Positions 25,066-38,838 of a stretch of DNA of 64,000 nt are shown in pieces (position 1 is the first letter of the stretch; each line of letters starts with the position of its first letter). The stretch spans positions 3,162,001 through 3,226,000 of the forward strand of contig NC_079887.1 in the NCBI RefSeq assembly GCF_029227915.1, given 5' to 3'. A program made the translations under genes and the position numbers. Under the pieces are notes generated by a model, which had not been told where the DNA came from, made no database searches, and saw only the letters and a program-made list of their open reading frames with translations. Source of the DNA: Hydractinia symbiolongicarpus (Eukaryota; Cnidaria; Hydrozoa; Anthoathecata; Hydractiniidae).

Positions 25066-27091
25066 TTGTAGTTTTCAAAAATGTTTTCATTTTTGATGAG
25101 ACGCTGAATAAAAGAAGTTTAATCGCCGGCAAACGAAAACCTGCGATTTCCCGTAAATCCCGAGTCGGCCCGTATAGTCAAAAGTATACAAAGAAAGTAC
25201 CCAGGGTGTAAACTCATTTCCCGAACGATTTTTTAAATTATTATTTCACCACTAAAGCCCATGAGACTTGTAGTATTTAAAAAAATTTTCATTTTTGATG
25301 AGACGCTGAATAAAAAAAGTTTAATCGCCGGCAAACAAAAACCCACGACTTCCCGTAAATCCCGGACTCAGCCCGTATAGTCAAAAGTATACAAAGAAAG
25401 TACCCAGGGAGTAAACTCATTTCCCGAACGATTTTTTAATTTATTTTTTCAACACTAAAACGCATGAGACTTGTAGTTTTCAAAAATGTTTTCATTTTTG
25501 ATGAGACGCTGAATAAAAGAAGTTTAATCGCCGGCAAACGAAAACCTGCGATTTCCCGTAAATCCCGAGTCGGCCCGTATAGTCAAAAGTATACAAAGAA
25601 AGTACCCAGGGTGTAAACTCATTTCCCGAACGATTTTTTAAATTATTATTTCACCACTAAAGCCCATGAGACTTGTAGTATTTAAAAAAATTTTCATTTT
25701 TGATGAGACGCTGAATAAAAAAAGTTTAATCGCCGGCAAACGAAAACCCGCGACTTCCCGTAAATCCCGGACTCAGCCCGTATAGTCAAAAGTATACAAA
25801 GAAAGTACCCAGGGAGTAAACTCATTTCCCGAACGATTTTTTAAATTATTTTTTCACCACTAAAACGCATGAGACTTGTAGTTTTCAAAAATGTTTTCAT
25901 TTTTGATGAGACGCTGAATAAAAGAAGTTTAATCGCCGGCAAACGAAAACCTGCGATTTCCCGTAAGTCCCGGACTCGGCCCGTATAGTCAAAAGTATAC
26001 AAAGAAAGTACCCGGGGTGTAAACTCATTTCCCGAACGATTTTTCAAATTATTATTTACCACTAAAGCCCATGAGACTTGTAGTTTTTAAAAATGTTTTC
26101 ATTTTTGATGAGACGCTGAATGAAAGAAGTTTAATCGCCGGCAAACGAAAACCCGCGACTTCCCGTAAATCCCGGAGTCAGCCCGTATAGTCAAAAGTAT
26201 ACAAAGAAAGTACCCAGGGAGTACACTCATTTCCCGAACGATTTTTTAAATTATTTTTTCACCACTAAAACGCATGAGACTTGTAGTTTTCAAAAATGTT
26301 TTCATTTTTGATGAGACACTGAATAAAAGAAGTTTAATCGCCGGCAAACGAACACCTGCGATTTCCCGTAAGTCCCGGACTCGGCCCGTATAGTCAAAAG
26401 TATACAAAGAAAGTACCCGGGGTGTAAACTCATTTCCCGAACGATTTTTTAAATTATTATTTCACCACTAAAGCCCATGAGACTTGTAGTTTTTAAAAAT
26501 GTTTTCATTTTTGATGAGACGCTGAATAAAAGAAGTTTAATTGCCGGCAAACGAAAACCCACGACTTCCCGTAAATCCCGAACTCGGCCCGTATAGTCAA
26601 AAGTATACAAAGAAAGTACCCAGGGAGTAAACTCATTTCCCGAACGATTTTTTAAATTAATTTTCACCACTAAAACGCATGAGACTTGTAGTTTTCAGAA
26701 ATGTTTTCATTTTTGATGAGACGCTTAATGAAAGTTGTTTAATCGCCGGCAAACGAAAACACGCGATTTCCCATAAATCCCGGGCTTGGCCCGTATAGTC
26801 GAATGTATACAAAGAAAGTACCCTGTGAGTAAACTCATTTCTCGAACGAATTTTTAAATTATTTTTTTACCACTAAAACGCATGAGACTTGTAGCTTTCA
26901 GAAATGTTTTCATTTTTGATGAGACGCTTAATAAAAGTGGTTTAATCGCCGGCAAACGAAAATCTGCGATTTCCCGTAAATCCCGGACTCGGCCCGTATA
27001 GTCAAAAGTATACAAAGAAAGTACCCAGGGAGTAAAGTCATTTCCCGAACGATTTTTTAAATTATTTTTTCACCACTAAAACGCATGGGAC
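25066..27091. repeat. 10-unit higher-order repeat, copy 2 (2026 bp)
   Basis: All marker strings of copy 1 recur at +2026 bp. Private changes seen are GCAAACAAAAACCCACG near 25333 and TGTAGCTTTCAG near 26891. The copy begins inside a class A unit with CGCATGGGACTTG. It contains a dimer of units with shortened CCCGAGTCGG and TAGTATTTAAAAAAATTTT, which is itself repeated once within the block at about 405 bp. Confidence 0.92.
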
Positions 27092-29117
27092 TTGTAGTTT
27101 TCAAAAATGTTTTCATTTTTGATGAGACGCTGAATAAAAGAAGTTTAATCGCCGGCAAACGAAAACCTGCGATTTCCCGTAAATCCCGAGTCGGCCCGTA
27201 TAGTCAAAAGTATACAAAGAAAGTACCCAGGGTGTAAACGCATTTCCCGAACGATTTTTTAAATTATTATTTCACCACTAAAGCCCATGAGACTTGTAGT
27301 ATTTAAAAAAATTTTCATTTTTGATGAGACGCTGAATAAAAAAAGTTTAATCGCCGGCAAACGAAAACCCACGACTTCCCGTAAATCCCGGACTCAGCCC
27401 GTATAGTCAAAAGTATACAAAGAAAGTACCCAGGGAGTAAACTCATTTCCCGAACGATTTTTTAATTTATTTTTTCAACACTAAAACGCATGAGACTTGT
27501 AGTTTTCAAAAATGTTTTCATTTTTGATGAGACGCTGAATAAAAGAAGTTTAATCGCCGGCAAACGAAAACCTGCGATTTCCCGTAAATCCCGAGTCGGC
27601 CCGTATAGTCAAAAGTATACAAAGAAAGTACCCAGGGTGTAAACTCATTTCCCGAACGATTTTTTAAATTATTATTTCACCACTAAAGCCCATGAGACTT
27701 GTAGTATTTAAAAAAATTTTCATTTTTGATGAGACGCTGAATAAAAAAAGTTTAATCGCCGGCAAACGAAAACCCGCGACTTCCCGTAAATCCCGGACTC
27801 AGCCCGTATAGTCAAAAGTATACAAAGAAAGTACCCAGGGAGTAAACTCATTTCCCGAACGATTTTTTAAATTATTTTTTCACCACTAAAACGCATGAGA
27901 CTTGTAGTTTTCAAAAATGTTTTCATTTTTGATGAGACGCTGAATAAAAGAAGTTTAATCGCCGGCAAACGAAAACCTGCGATTTCCCGTAAGTCCCGGA
28001 CTCGGCCCGTATAGTCAAAAGTATACAAAGAAAGTACCCGGGGTGTAAACTCATTTCCCGAACGATTTTTCAAATTATTATTTACCACTAAAGCCCATGA
28101 GACTTGTAGTTTTTAAAAATGTTTTCATTTTTGATGAGACGCTGAATGAAAGAAGTTTAATCGCCGGCAAACGAAAACCCGCGACTTCCCGTAAATCCCG
28201 GAGTCAGCCCGTATAGTCAAAAGTATACAAAGAAAGTACCCAGGGAGTACACTCATTTCCCGAACGATTTTTTAAATTATTTTTTCACCACTAAAACGCA
28301 TGAGACTTGTAGTTTTCAAAAATGTTTTCATTTTTGATGAGACACTGAATAAAAGAAGTTTAATCGCCGGCAAACGAACACCTGCGATTTCCCGTAAGTC
28401 CCGGACTCGGCCCGTATAGTCAAAAGTATACAAAGAAAGTACCCGGGGTGTAAACTCATTTCCCGAACGATTTTTTAAATTATTATTTCACCACTAAAGC
28501 CCATGAGACTTGTAGTTTTTAAAAATGTTTTCATTTTTGATGAGACGCTGAATAAAAGAAGTTTAATTGCCGGCAAACAAAAACCCACGACTTCCCGTAA
28601 ATCCCGAACTCGGCCCGTATAGTCAAAAGTATACAAAGAAAGTACCCAGGGAGTAAACTCATTTCCCGAACGATTTTTTAAATTAATTTTCACCACTAAA
28701 ACGCATGAGACTTGTAGTTTTCAGAAATGTTTTCATTTTTGATGAGACGCTTAATGAAAGTTGTTTAATCGCCGGCAAACGAAAACACGCGATTTCCCAT
28801 AAATCCCGGGCTTGGCCCGTATAGTCGAATGTATACAAAGAAAGTACCCTGTGAGTAAACTCATTTCTCGAACGAATTTTTAAATTATTTTTTTACCACT
28901 AAAACGCATGAGACTTGTAGTTTTCAGAAATGTTTTCATTTTTGATGAGACGCTTAATAAAAGTGGTTTAATCGCCGGCAAACGAAAATCTGCGATTTCC
29001 CGTAAATCCCGGACTCGGCCCGTATAGTCAAAAGTATACAAAGAAAGTACCCAGGGAGTAAAGTCATTTCCCGAACGATTTTTTAAATTATTTTTTCACC
29101 ACTAAAACGCATGGGAC
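27092..29117. repeat. 10-unit higher-order repeat, copy 3 (2026 bp)
   Basis: All marker strings recur at +2026 bp from copy 2. Private changes seen are GTAAACGCATTTCCCG near 27235 and GGCAAACAAAAACCCACG near 28574. The match extends to about 29213, where the next unit has CCCAGACTCGG in place of CCCGAGTCGG, so the tandem series ends there after three full copies. Confidence 0.92.
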
Positions 29118-31420
29118 TTGTAGTTTTCAAAAATGTTTTCATTTTTGATGAGACGCTGAATAAAAGAAGTTTAATCGCCGGCAAACGAAAACCTGCGATT
29201 TCCCGTAAATCCCAGACTCGGCCCGTATAGTCAAAAGTATACAAAGAAAGTACCCAGGGTGTAAACTCATTTCCCGAACGATTTTTTAAATTATTATTTC
29301 ACCACTAAAGCCCATGAGACTTGTAGTATTTAAAAATATTTTCATTTTTGATGAGACGCTGAATAAAAGAAGTTTAATCGCCGGCAAACGAAAACCCGCA
29401 ACTTCCCGTAAATCCCGGATTCAGCCCGTATAGTCAAAAGTATACAAAGAAAGTACCCAGGAAGTAAACTCATTTCCCGAACGATTTTTTAAATTATCTT
29501 TTCATCCCTAAATCGCTTGAGACTTGTAGTTTTCAAAAATGTTTTCATATTTGATGAGACGCTGAATAAAAGAAGTTTAATCACCGGCAAACGAAAACCC
29601 GCCATTTCCCGTAAACCCCGGACTCGGCCCGCATAGTCAAAAGTATACAAAGAAAGTACCCAGGGAGTAAACTCATTTCCCGAACGATTTTTTAAATTAT
29701 TTTTTCACCACTAAAACGCATGAGACTTGTAGTTTTTAAAAATGTTTTCATTTTTGATGAGACGCTGAATAAAAGAAGTTTAATCGCCGGCAAACGAAAA
29801 CCTGCGATTTCCCGTAAATCCCGGACTCGGCCCGCATAGTCAAAAGTATAAAAAGAAAGTACCCAGGGAGTAAACTCATTTCCCGAACGATTTTTTAAAT
29901 TATTTTTTCACCACTAAAACGCATGAGACTTGTAGTTTTCAAAAATGTTTTCATTTTTGATGAGACACTGAATAAAAGAAGTTTAATCGCCGGCAAACGA
30001 AAACCTGCGATTTCCCGTAAATCCCGGACTCGGCCCGTATAGTCAAAAGTATACAAAGAAAGTACCCAGGGAGTAAACTCATTTCCCGAACGATTTTTTA
30101 AATTATTTTTTCATTACTAAAACGCATGAGACTTGTAGTTTTTAAAAATGTTTTCATTTTTGATGAGACGCTGAATAAAAGAAGTTTAATTGCCGGCAAA
30201 CGAAAACCCGCGTCTTCCCGTAAATCCCGGACTCGGCCCGTATAGTCAAAAGTATACAAAGAGAGTACCCAGGGAGTAAACTCATTTCCCTAATGATATT
30301 TTAAATTAATTTTCACCACTAAAACGCATGAGACTTGTAGTTTTCAAAAATGTTTTCATTTTTGATGAGACGCTGAATAAAAGAAGTTTAATCTCCGGCA
30401 AACGAAAACCCGCCATTTCCCGTAAACCCCGGACTCGGCCCGCATAGTCAAAAGTATACAAAGAAAGTACCCAGGGAGTAAACTCATTTCCCGAACGATT
30501 TTTTAAATTATTTTTTCACCACTAAAACGCATGAGACTTGTAGTTTTCAAAAGGTTTTCATTTTTGATGAGACGCTGAATAAAACAAGTTTAATCGCCGG
30601 CAAACGAAAACCTGCGATTTCCCGTAAATCCCGGACTCGGCCCGTATAGTCGAAAGTATACAAAGAAAGTACCCAGGGAGTAAACTCATTTCCCGAACGA
30701 TTTTTTAAATTATTTTTTCACCACTAAAACGCATGAGACTTCTAGTTTTTAAAAATGTTTTCATTTTTGATGAGACGCTGAATAAAAGAAGTTTAATTGC
30801 CGGCAAACGAAAACCCGCGTCTTCCCGTAAATACCGGACTCGGCCCGTATAGTCAAAAGTATACAAAGAAAGTACCCAGGGAGTAAACTCATTTCCCTAA
30901 TGATATTTTAAATTAATTTTCACCACTAAAACGCATGAGACTTGTAGTTTTCAAAAATGTTTTCATTTTTGATAAGACGCTTAATGAAAGATGTTTAATC
31001 GCCGGCAAACGAAAACCTCCGATTTCCCGTAAATCCCGGGCTTGGCCCGTATAGTCGAATGTATACAAAGAAAGTACCCAGTGAGTAAACTCATTTCCGA
31101 AACGATTTTTTCAATTATCTTTTCACCACTAAAACGCATGAGACTTGCAGTTTTCAAAAAGGTTTTCATTTTTGATGAGACGCCTAATAAAAGAGGTTTA
31201 ATCGCCGGCAAAGGAAATCCCGCGATTTCCCGTAAATCCCGGGCTTGGCCGTATAGTCGAATGTATACAAAAAAAATATCCAGGGAGTAAACTCATTTCC
31301 CGAACGATTTTTTAAATTTTTTTTTCACCACTAAAACGCATGAGACTTGTAGTTTTCAAAAATGTTTTCATTTTTGATGAGAAGCTTAATGAAAGAGGTT
31401 TAATCGCCGGCAAACGAAAA
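29118..31420. repeat. Class A-rich stretch resembling 11.4-13.6 kb
   Basis: This is satellite only. The unit with TTTTCATCCCTAAATCGC and CATATTTGATGAG near 29500 resembles the one near 11461, and the following unit order (GCCATT unit, GCGATT units, GCGTCTTCCC unit, then a B1 start) matches 11.46-13.5 kb apart from a few units. Private changes include CACCGGCAAACG near 29583, TCTCCGGC near 30393, a 2 bp deletion (CAAAAGGTTTTC) near 30549 and CATTACTAAAAC near 30112. Confidence 0.75.
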
Positions 31421-31542
31421 CCCGCGATTTCCCGTAAATCCCGAGCTTGGCCCGTATAGTCGAATGTATACAAAGAAAGTACCCTGTGAGTAAACTCATT
31501 TCCAGAACGATTTTTTAATTTATTTTTTCAACACTAAAACGC
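30935..31542 (+). repeat. B1-B2-B3 trimer cassette (608 bp)
   Basis: The cassette keeps the standard order. Private changes are CCCAGTGAG in B1 where CCCTGTGAG is usual, AAAAAGGTTTTC and GACGCCTAAT in B2, TATCCAGGG after the A-tract, and GAGAAGCTTAATG and CCCGAGCTTGG in B3. CCCGAGCTTGG recurs near 36505 and helps to fix the 25-unit duplication. Confidence 0.87.
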
Positions 31543-33366
31543 ATGAGACTTGTAGTTTTCAAAAATGTTTTCATTTTTGATGAGACGCTGAATAAAAGAA
31601 GTTTAATCGCCGGCAAACGAAAACCTGGGATTTCCCGTAAATCCCGAGTCGGCCCGTATAGTCAAAAGTATACAAAGAAAGTACCCAGGGTGTAAACTCA
31701 TTTCCCGAACGATTTTTTAAATTATTATTTCACCACTAAACCCCATGAGACTTGTAGTATTTAAAAAAATTTTCATTTTTGATGAGACGCTGAATAAAAG
31801 AAGTTTAATCGCCGGCAAACGAAAACCCGCGACTTCCCGTAAATCCCGGACTCAGCCCGTATAGTCAAAAGTATACAAAGAAAGTACCCAGGGAGTAAAC
31901 TCATTTCCCGAACGATTTTTTAAATTATTTTTTCACCACTAAAACGCATGAGACTTGTAGTTTTCAAAAATGTTTTCATTTTTGATGAGACGCTGAATAA
32001 AAGAAGTTTAATCGCCGGCAAACGAAAACCTGCGATTTCCCGTAAGTCCCGGACTCGGCCCGTATAGTCAAAAGTATACAAAGAAAGTACCCGGGGTGTA
32101 AACTCATTTCCCGAACGATTTTTTAAATTATTATTTACCACTAAAGCCCATGAGACTTGTAGTTTTTAAAAATGTTTTCATTTTTGATGACACGCTGAAT
32201 GAAAGAAGTTTAATCGCCGGCAAACGAAAACCCGCGACTTCCCGTAAATCCCGGAGTCAGCCCGTATAGTCAAAAGTATACAAAGAAAGTACCCAGGGAG
32301 TACACTCATTTCCCGAACGATTTTTTAAATTATTTTTTCACCACTAAAACGCATGAGACTTGTAGTTTTCAAAAATGTTTTCATTTTTGATGAGACACTG
32401 AATAAAAGAAGTTTAATCGCCGGCAAACGAACACCTGCGATTTCCCGTAAGTCCCGGACTCGGCCCGTATAGTCAAAAGTATACAAAGAAAGTACCCGGG
32501 GTGTAAACTCATTTCCCGAACGATTTTTTATATTATTATTTCACCACTAAAGCCCATGAGACATGTAGTTTTTAAAAATGTTTTCATTTTTGATGAGACG
32601 CTGAATAAAAGAAGTTTAATTGCCGGCAAACGAAAACCCGCGACTTCCCGTAAATCCCGGACTCGGCCCGTATAGTCAAAAGTATACAAAGAAACTACCC
32701 AGGGAGTAAACTCATTTCCCGAACGATTTTTTAAATTAATTTTCACCACTAAAACGCATGAGACTTGTAGTTTTCAGGAATGTTTTCATTTTTGATGAGA
32801 CGCTTAATAAAAGTGGTTTAATCGCCGGCAAACGAAAACCTGCGATTTCCCGTAAATCCCGGACTCGGCCCGTATAGTCAAAAGTATACAAAGAAACTAC
32901 CCAGGGAGTAAAGTCATTTCCCGAACGATTTTTTAAATTATTTTTTCACCACTAAAACGCATGGGACTTGTAGTTTTCAAAAATGTTTTCATTTTTGATG
33001 AGACGCTGAATAAAAGAAGTTTAATCGCCGGCAAACGAAAACCTGCGATTTCCCGTAAATCCCAGACTCGGCCCGTATAGTCAAAAGTATACAAAGAAAG
33101 TACCCAGGGTGTAAACTCATTTCCCGAACGATTTTTTAAATTATTATTTCACCACTAAAGCCCATGAGACTTGTAGTATTTAAAAATATTTTCATTTTTG
33201 ATGAGACGCTGAATAAAAGAAGTTTAATCGCCGGCAAACGAAAACCCGCGACTTCCCGTAAATCCCGGACTCAGCCCGTATAGTCAAAAGTATACAAAGA
33301 AAGTACCCAGGAAGTAAACTCATTTTCCGAACGATTTTTTAAATTATTATTTTACCACTAAAGCCC

Positions 33367-33975
33367 ATGAGACTTGTAGTATTTAAAAATATTTTCATTT
33401 TTGATGAGACGCTGAATAAAAGAAGTTTAATCGCCGGCAAACGAAAACCTCCGATTTCCCGTAAATCCCGGGTTTGGCCCGTATAGTCGAATGTATACAA
33501 AGAAAGTACCCTGTGAGTAAACTCATTTCCGAAACGATTTTTTCAATTATCTTTTCACCACTAAAACGCATGAGACTTGCAGTTTTCAAAAATGTTTTCA
33601 TTTTTGATGAGACGCTTAATAGAAGAGGTTTAATCGCCGGCAAAGGAAATCCCGCGATTTCCCGTAAATCCCGGGCTTGGCCCGTATAGTCGAATGTATA
33701 CAAAAAAAATACCCAGGGAGTAAACTCATTTCCCGAACGATTTTTTAAATTTTTTTTTCACCACTAAAACGCATGAGACTTGTAGTTTTCAAAAATGTTT
33801 TCATTTTTGATGAGACGCTTAATGAAAGAGGTTTAATCGCCGGCAAACGAAAACCCGCGATTTCCCGTAAATCCCGGGCTTGGCCCGTATAGTCGAATGT
33901 ATACAAAGAAAGTACCCTGTGAGTAAACTCATTTCCAGAACGATTTTTTAATTTATTTTTTCAACACTAAAACGC
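33367..33975 (+). repeat. B1-B2-B3 trimer cassette with hybrid B1 (609 bp)
   Basis: The first unit starts as class A (TAGTATTTAAAAATATTTTC, CTGAATAAAAGAAG) and switches to B1 at CCTCCGATTT, so it is a recombinant unit. It also has CCCGGGTTTGG. The same hybrid occurs at 38230 and 48369, so the exchange happened once before those blocks were copied. Confidence 0.87.
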
Positions 33976-34987
33976 ATGAGACCTGTAGTTTTCAAAAATG
34001 TTTTCATTTTTGATGAGACGCTGAATAAAAGAAGTTTAATCGCCGGCAAACGAAAACCTGGGATTTCCCGTAAATCCCGAGTCGGCCCGTATAGTCAAAA
34101 GTATACAAAGAAAGTACCCAGGGTGTAAACTCATTTCCCGAACGATTTTTTAAATTATTATTTCACCACTAAAGCCCATGAGACTTGTACTATTTAAAAA
34201 AATTTTCATTTTTGATGAGACGCTGAATAAAAGAAGTTTAATCGCCGGCAAACGAAAACCCGCGACTTCCCGTAAATCCCGGACTCAGCCCGTATAGTCA
34301 AAAGTATACAAAGAAAGTACCCAGGGAGTAAACTCATTTCCCAAATGATATTTTATATTATCTTTTCATCACTAAAACGCTTGAGACTTGTAGTTTTCAA
34401 AAATGTTTTCATTTTTGATGAGACGCTGAATAAAAGAAGTTTAATCGCCGGCAAACGAAAACCCGGCTTTTCCCGTAAACCCCGGACTCGGCCCGCATAG
34501 TCAAAAGTATACAAAGAAAGTACCCAGGGAGTAAACTCATTTCCCGAACGATTTTTTAAATTATTTTTTCACCACTAAAACGCATGAGACTTGTAGTTTT
34601 CAAAAATGTTTTCATTTTTGATGAGACGCTGAATAAAAGAAGTTTAATCGCCGTTAAACGAAAACCTGCGATTTCCCGTAAATCCCGGACTCGGCCCGTA
34701 TAGTCAAAAGTATACAAAGAAAGTACCCAGGGAGTAAACTCATTTCCCGAACGATTTTTTAAATTATTTTTTCACCACTAAAACGCATGAGACTTGTAGT
34801 TTTTAAAAATGTTTTCATTTTTGATGAGACGCTGAATAAAAGAAGTTTAATTGCCGGCAAACGAAAACCCGCGTCTTCCCGTAAATCCCGACTCGGCCCG
34901 TATAGTCAAAAGTATACAAAGAAAGTACCCAGGGAGTAAACTCATTTCCCTAATGATATTTTAAATTAATTTTCACCACTAAAACGC

Positions 34988-35596
34988 GTGAGACTTGTAG
35001 TTTTCAAAAATGTTTTCATTTTTGATAAGACGCCTAATGAAAGATGTTTAATCGCCGGCAAACGAAAACCTCCGATTTCCCGTAAATCCCGGGCTTGGCC
35101 CGTATAGTCGAATGTATACAAAGAAAGTACCCTGTGAGTAAACTCATTTCCGAAACGATTTTTTCAATTATCTTTTCACCACTAAAACGCATGAGACTTG
35201 CAGTTTTCAAAAATGTTTTCATTTTTGATGAGACGCTTAATAAAAGAGGTTTAATCGCCGGTAAAGGAAATCCCGCGATTTCCCGTAAATCCCGGGCTTG
35301 GCCCGTATAGTCGAATGTATACAAAAAAAATACCCAGGGAGTAAACTCATTTCCCGAACGATTTTTTAAATTTTTTTTTTACCACCAAAACGCATGAGAC
35401 TTGTAGTTTTCAAAAATGTTTTCATTTTTGATGAGACGCTTAATGAAAGAGGTTTAATCGCCGGCAAACAAAAACCCGCGATTTCCCGTAAATCCCGGGC
35501 TTGGCCCGTATAGTCGAATGTATACAAAGAAAGTACCCTGTGAGTAAACTCATTTCCAGAACGATTTTTTAATTTATTTTTTCAACACTAAAACGC
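34988..35596 (+). repeat. B1-B2-B3 trimer cassette (609 bp)
   Basis: The standard order is kept. Its first base is changed so that CGCATGAG reads CGCGTGAG, which recurs in the cassette at 39650. B2 has CGCCGGTAAAGG, also shared with that copy. GACGCCTAATG in B1 and ACCACCAAAACGC before B3 are private. Confidence 0.87.
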
Positions 35597-38229
35597 ATGA
35601 GACTTGTAGTTTTCAAAAATGTTTTCATTTTTGATGAGACGCTGAATAAAAGAAGTTTAATCGCCGGCAAACGAAACCTGGGATTTCCCGTAAATCCCGA
35701 GTCGGCCCGTATAGTCAAAAGTATACAAAGAAAGTACCCAGGGTGTAAACTCATTTCCCGAACGATTTTTTAAATTATTATTTCACCACTAAAGCCCATG
35801 AGACTTGTAGTATTTAAAAAAATTTTCATTTTTGATGAGACGCTGAATAAAAGAAGTTTAATCGCCGGCAAACGAAAACCCGCGACTTCCCGTAAATCCC
35901 GGACTCTGCCCGTATAGTCAAAAGTATACAAAGAAAGTACCCAGGGAGTAAACTCATTTCCCGAACGATTTTTTAAATTATTTTTTCACCACTAAAACGC
36001 ATGAGACTTGTAGTTTTCAAAAATGTTTTCATTTTTGATGAGACGCTGAATAAAAGAAGTTTAATCGCCGGCAAACGAAAACCTGCGATTTCCCGTAAGT
36101 CCCGGACTCGGCCCGTATAGTCAAAAGTATACAAAGAAAGTACCCGGGGTGTAAACTCATTTCCCGAACGATTTTTTAAATTATTATTTACCACTAAAGC
36201 CCATGAGACTTGTACTTTTTAAAAATGTTTTCATTTTTGATGAGACGCTGAATGAAAGAAGTTTAATCGCCGGCAAACGAAAACCCGCGACTTCCCGTAA
36301 ATCCCGGAGTCAGCCCGTATAGTCAAAAGTATACAAAGAAAGTACCCAGGGAGTACACTCATTTTTCGAACGATTTTTTAAATTATTTTTTCACCACTAA
36401 AACGCATGAGACTTGTAGTTTTCAAAAATGTTTTCATTTTTGATGAGACACTGAATAAAAGAAGTTTAATCGCCGGCAAACGAAAACCCGCGATTTCCCG
36501 TAAATCCCGAGCTTGGCCCGTATAGTCGAATGTATACAAAGAAAGTACCCTGTGAGTAAACTCATTTCCAGAACGATTTTTTAATTTATTTTTTCAACAC
36601 TAAAACGCATGAGACTTGTAGTTTTCAAAAATGTTTTCATTTTTGATGAGACGCTGAATAAAAGAAGTTTAATCGCCGGCAAACGAAAACCTGGGATTTC
36701 CCGTAAATCCCGAGTCGGCCCGTATAGTCAAAAGTATACAAAGAAAGTACCCAGGGTGTAAACTCATTTCCCGAACGATTTTTTAAATTATTATTTCACC
36801 ACTAAAGCCCATGAGACTTGTAGTATTTAAAAAAATTTTCATTTTTGATGAGACGCTGAATAAAAGAAGTTTAATCGCCGGCAAACGAAAACCCGCGACT
36901 TCCCGTAAATCCCGGACTCAGCCCGTATAGTCAAAAGTATACAAAGAAAGTACCCAGGGAGTAAACTCATTTCCCGAACGATTTTTTAAATTATTTTTTC
37001 ACCACTAAAACGCATGAGACTTGTAGTTTTCAAAAATGTTTTCATTTTTGATGAGACGCTGAATAAAAGAAGTTTAATCGCCGGCAAACGAAAACCTGCG
37101 ATTTCCCGTAAGTCCCGGACTCGGCCCGTATAGTCAAAAGTATACAAAGAAAGTACCCGGGGTGTAAACTCATTTCCCGAACGATTTTTTAAATTATTAT
37201 TTACCACTAAAGCCCATGAGACTTGTAGTTTTTAAAAATGTTTTCATTTTTGATGACACGCTAAATGAAAGAAGTTTAATCGCCGGCAAACGAAAACCCG
37301 CGACTTCCCGTAAATCCCGGAGTCAGCCCGTATAGTCAAAAGTATACAAAGAAAGTACCCAGGGAGTACACTCATTTCCCGAACGATTTTTTAAATTATT
37401 TTTTCACCACTAAAACGCATGAGACTTGTAGTTTTCAAAAATGTTTTCATTTTTGATGAGACACTGAATAAAAGAAGTTTAATCGCCGGCAAACGAACAC
37501 CTGCGATTTCCCGTAAGTCCCGGACTCGGCCCGTATAGTCAAAAGTATACAAAGAAAGTACCCGGGGTGTAAACTCATTTCCCGAACGATTTTTTATATT
37601 ATTATTTCACCACTAAAGCCCATGAGACATGTAGTTTTTAAAAATGTTTTCATTTTTGATGAGACGCTGAATAAAAGAAGTTTAATTGCCGGCAAACGAA
37701 AACCCGCGACTTCCCGTAAATCCCGGACTCGGCCCGTATAGTCAAAAGTATACAAAGATAGTACCCAGGGAGTAAACTCATTTCCCGAACGATTTTTTAA
37801 ATTAATTTTCACCACTAAAACGCATGAGACTTGTAGTTTTCAGGAATGTTTTCATTTTTGATGAGACGCTTAATAAAAGTGGTTTAATCGCCGGCAAACG
37901 AAAACCTGCGATTTCCCGTAAATCCCGGACTCGGCCCGTATAGTCAAAAGTATACAAAGAAACTACCCAGGGAGTAAAGTCATTTCCCGAACGATTTTTT
38001 AAATTATTTTTTCACCACTAAAACGCATGGGACTTGTAGTTTTCAAAAATGTTTTCATTTTTGATGAGACGCTGAATAAAAGAAGTTTAATCGCCGGCAA
38101 ACGAAAACCCGCGACTTCCCGTAAATCCCGGACTCAGCCCGTATAGTCAAAAGTATACAAAGAAAGTACCCAGGAAGTAAACTCATTTTCCGAACGATTT
38201 TTTAAATTATTATTTTACCACTAAAGCCC

Positions 38230-38838
38230 ATGAGACTTGTAGTATTTAAAAATATTTTCATTTTTGATGAGACGCTGAATAAAAGAAGTTTAATCGCCGG
38301 CAAACGAAAACCTCCGATTTCCCGTAAATCCCGGGTTTGGCCCGTATAGTCGAATGTATACAAAGAAAGTACCCTGTGAGTAAACTCATTTCCGAAACGA
38401 TTTTTTCAATTATCTTTTCACCACTAAAACGCATGAGACTTGCAGTTTTAAAAAATGTTTTCATTTTTGATGAGACGCTTAATAAAAGAGGTTTAATCGC
38501 CGGCAAAGGAAATCCCGCGATTTCCCGTAAATCCCGGGCTTGGCCCGTATAGTCGAATGTATACAAAAAAAATACCCAGGGAGTAAACTCATTTCCCGAA
38601 CGATTTTTTAAATTTTTTTTTCACCACTAAAACGCATGAGACTTGTAGTTTTCAAAAATGTTTTCATTTTTGATGAGACGCTTAATGAAAGAGGTTTAAT
38701 CGCCGGCAAACGAAAACCCGCGATTTCCCGTAAATCCCGGGCTTGGCCCGTATAGTCGAATGTATACAAAGAAAGTACCCTGTGAGTAAACTCATTTCCA
38801 GAACGATTTTTTAATTTATTTTTTCAACACTAAAACGC
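38230..38838 (+). repeat. B1-B2-B3 trimer cassette with hybrid B1 (609 bp)
   Basis: This is the copy of the cassette at 33367, with the same class A to B1 switch. CAGTTTTAAAAAATG in B2 is private. It is followed directly by the hybrid unit left by the loss of one unit. Confidence 0.87.

Larger units (their letters stand above)
31421..36486. repeat. ~25-unit higher-order repeat, copy 1 (5066 bp)
   Basis: Markers in this copy recur in the next one: CCCGAGCTTGGCCCG at about 31439 and 36505, GATGACACGCT at about 32187 and 37253, TTTTTTATATTATTATTTC with ATGAGACATG near 32525 and 37591, and TTTTCAGGAATG near 32774 and 37840. The first part matches at an offset of 5066 bp. The block contains trimer cassettes at 33367 and 34988. 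Confidence 0.88.

Noticed and set aside
23040-29213. Calling the three 2026 bp copies an assembly artefact
   Set aside because: Each copy carries its own private substitutions (for example near 23065, 26891 and 27235), which simple copying by an assembler would not create. Read-level evidence would still be needed to exclude it fully.
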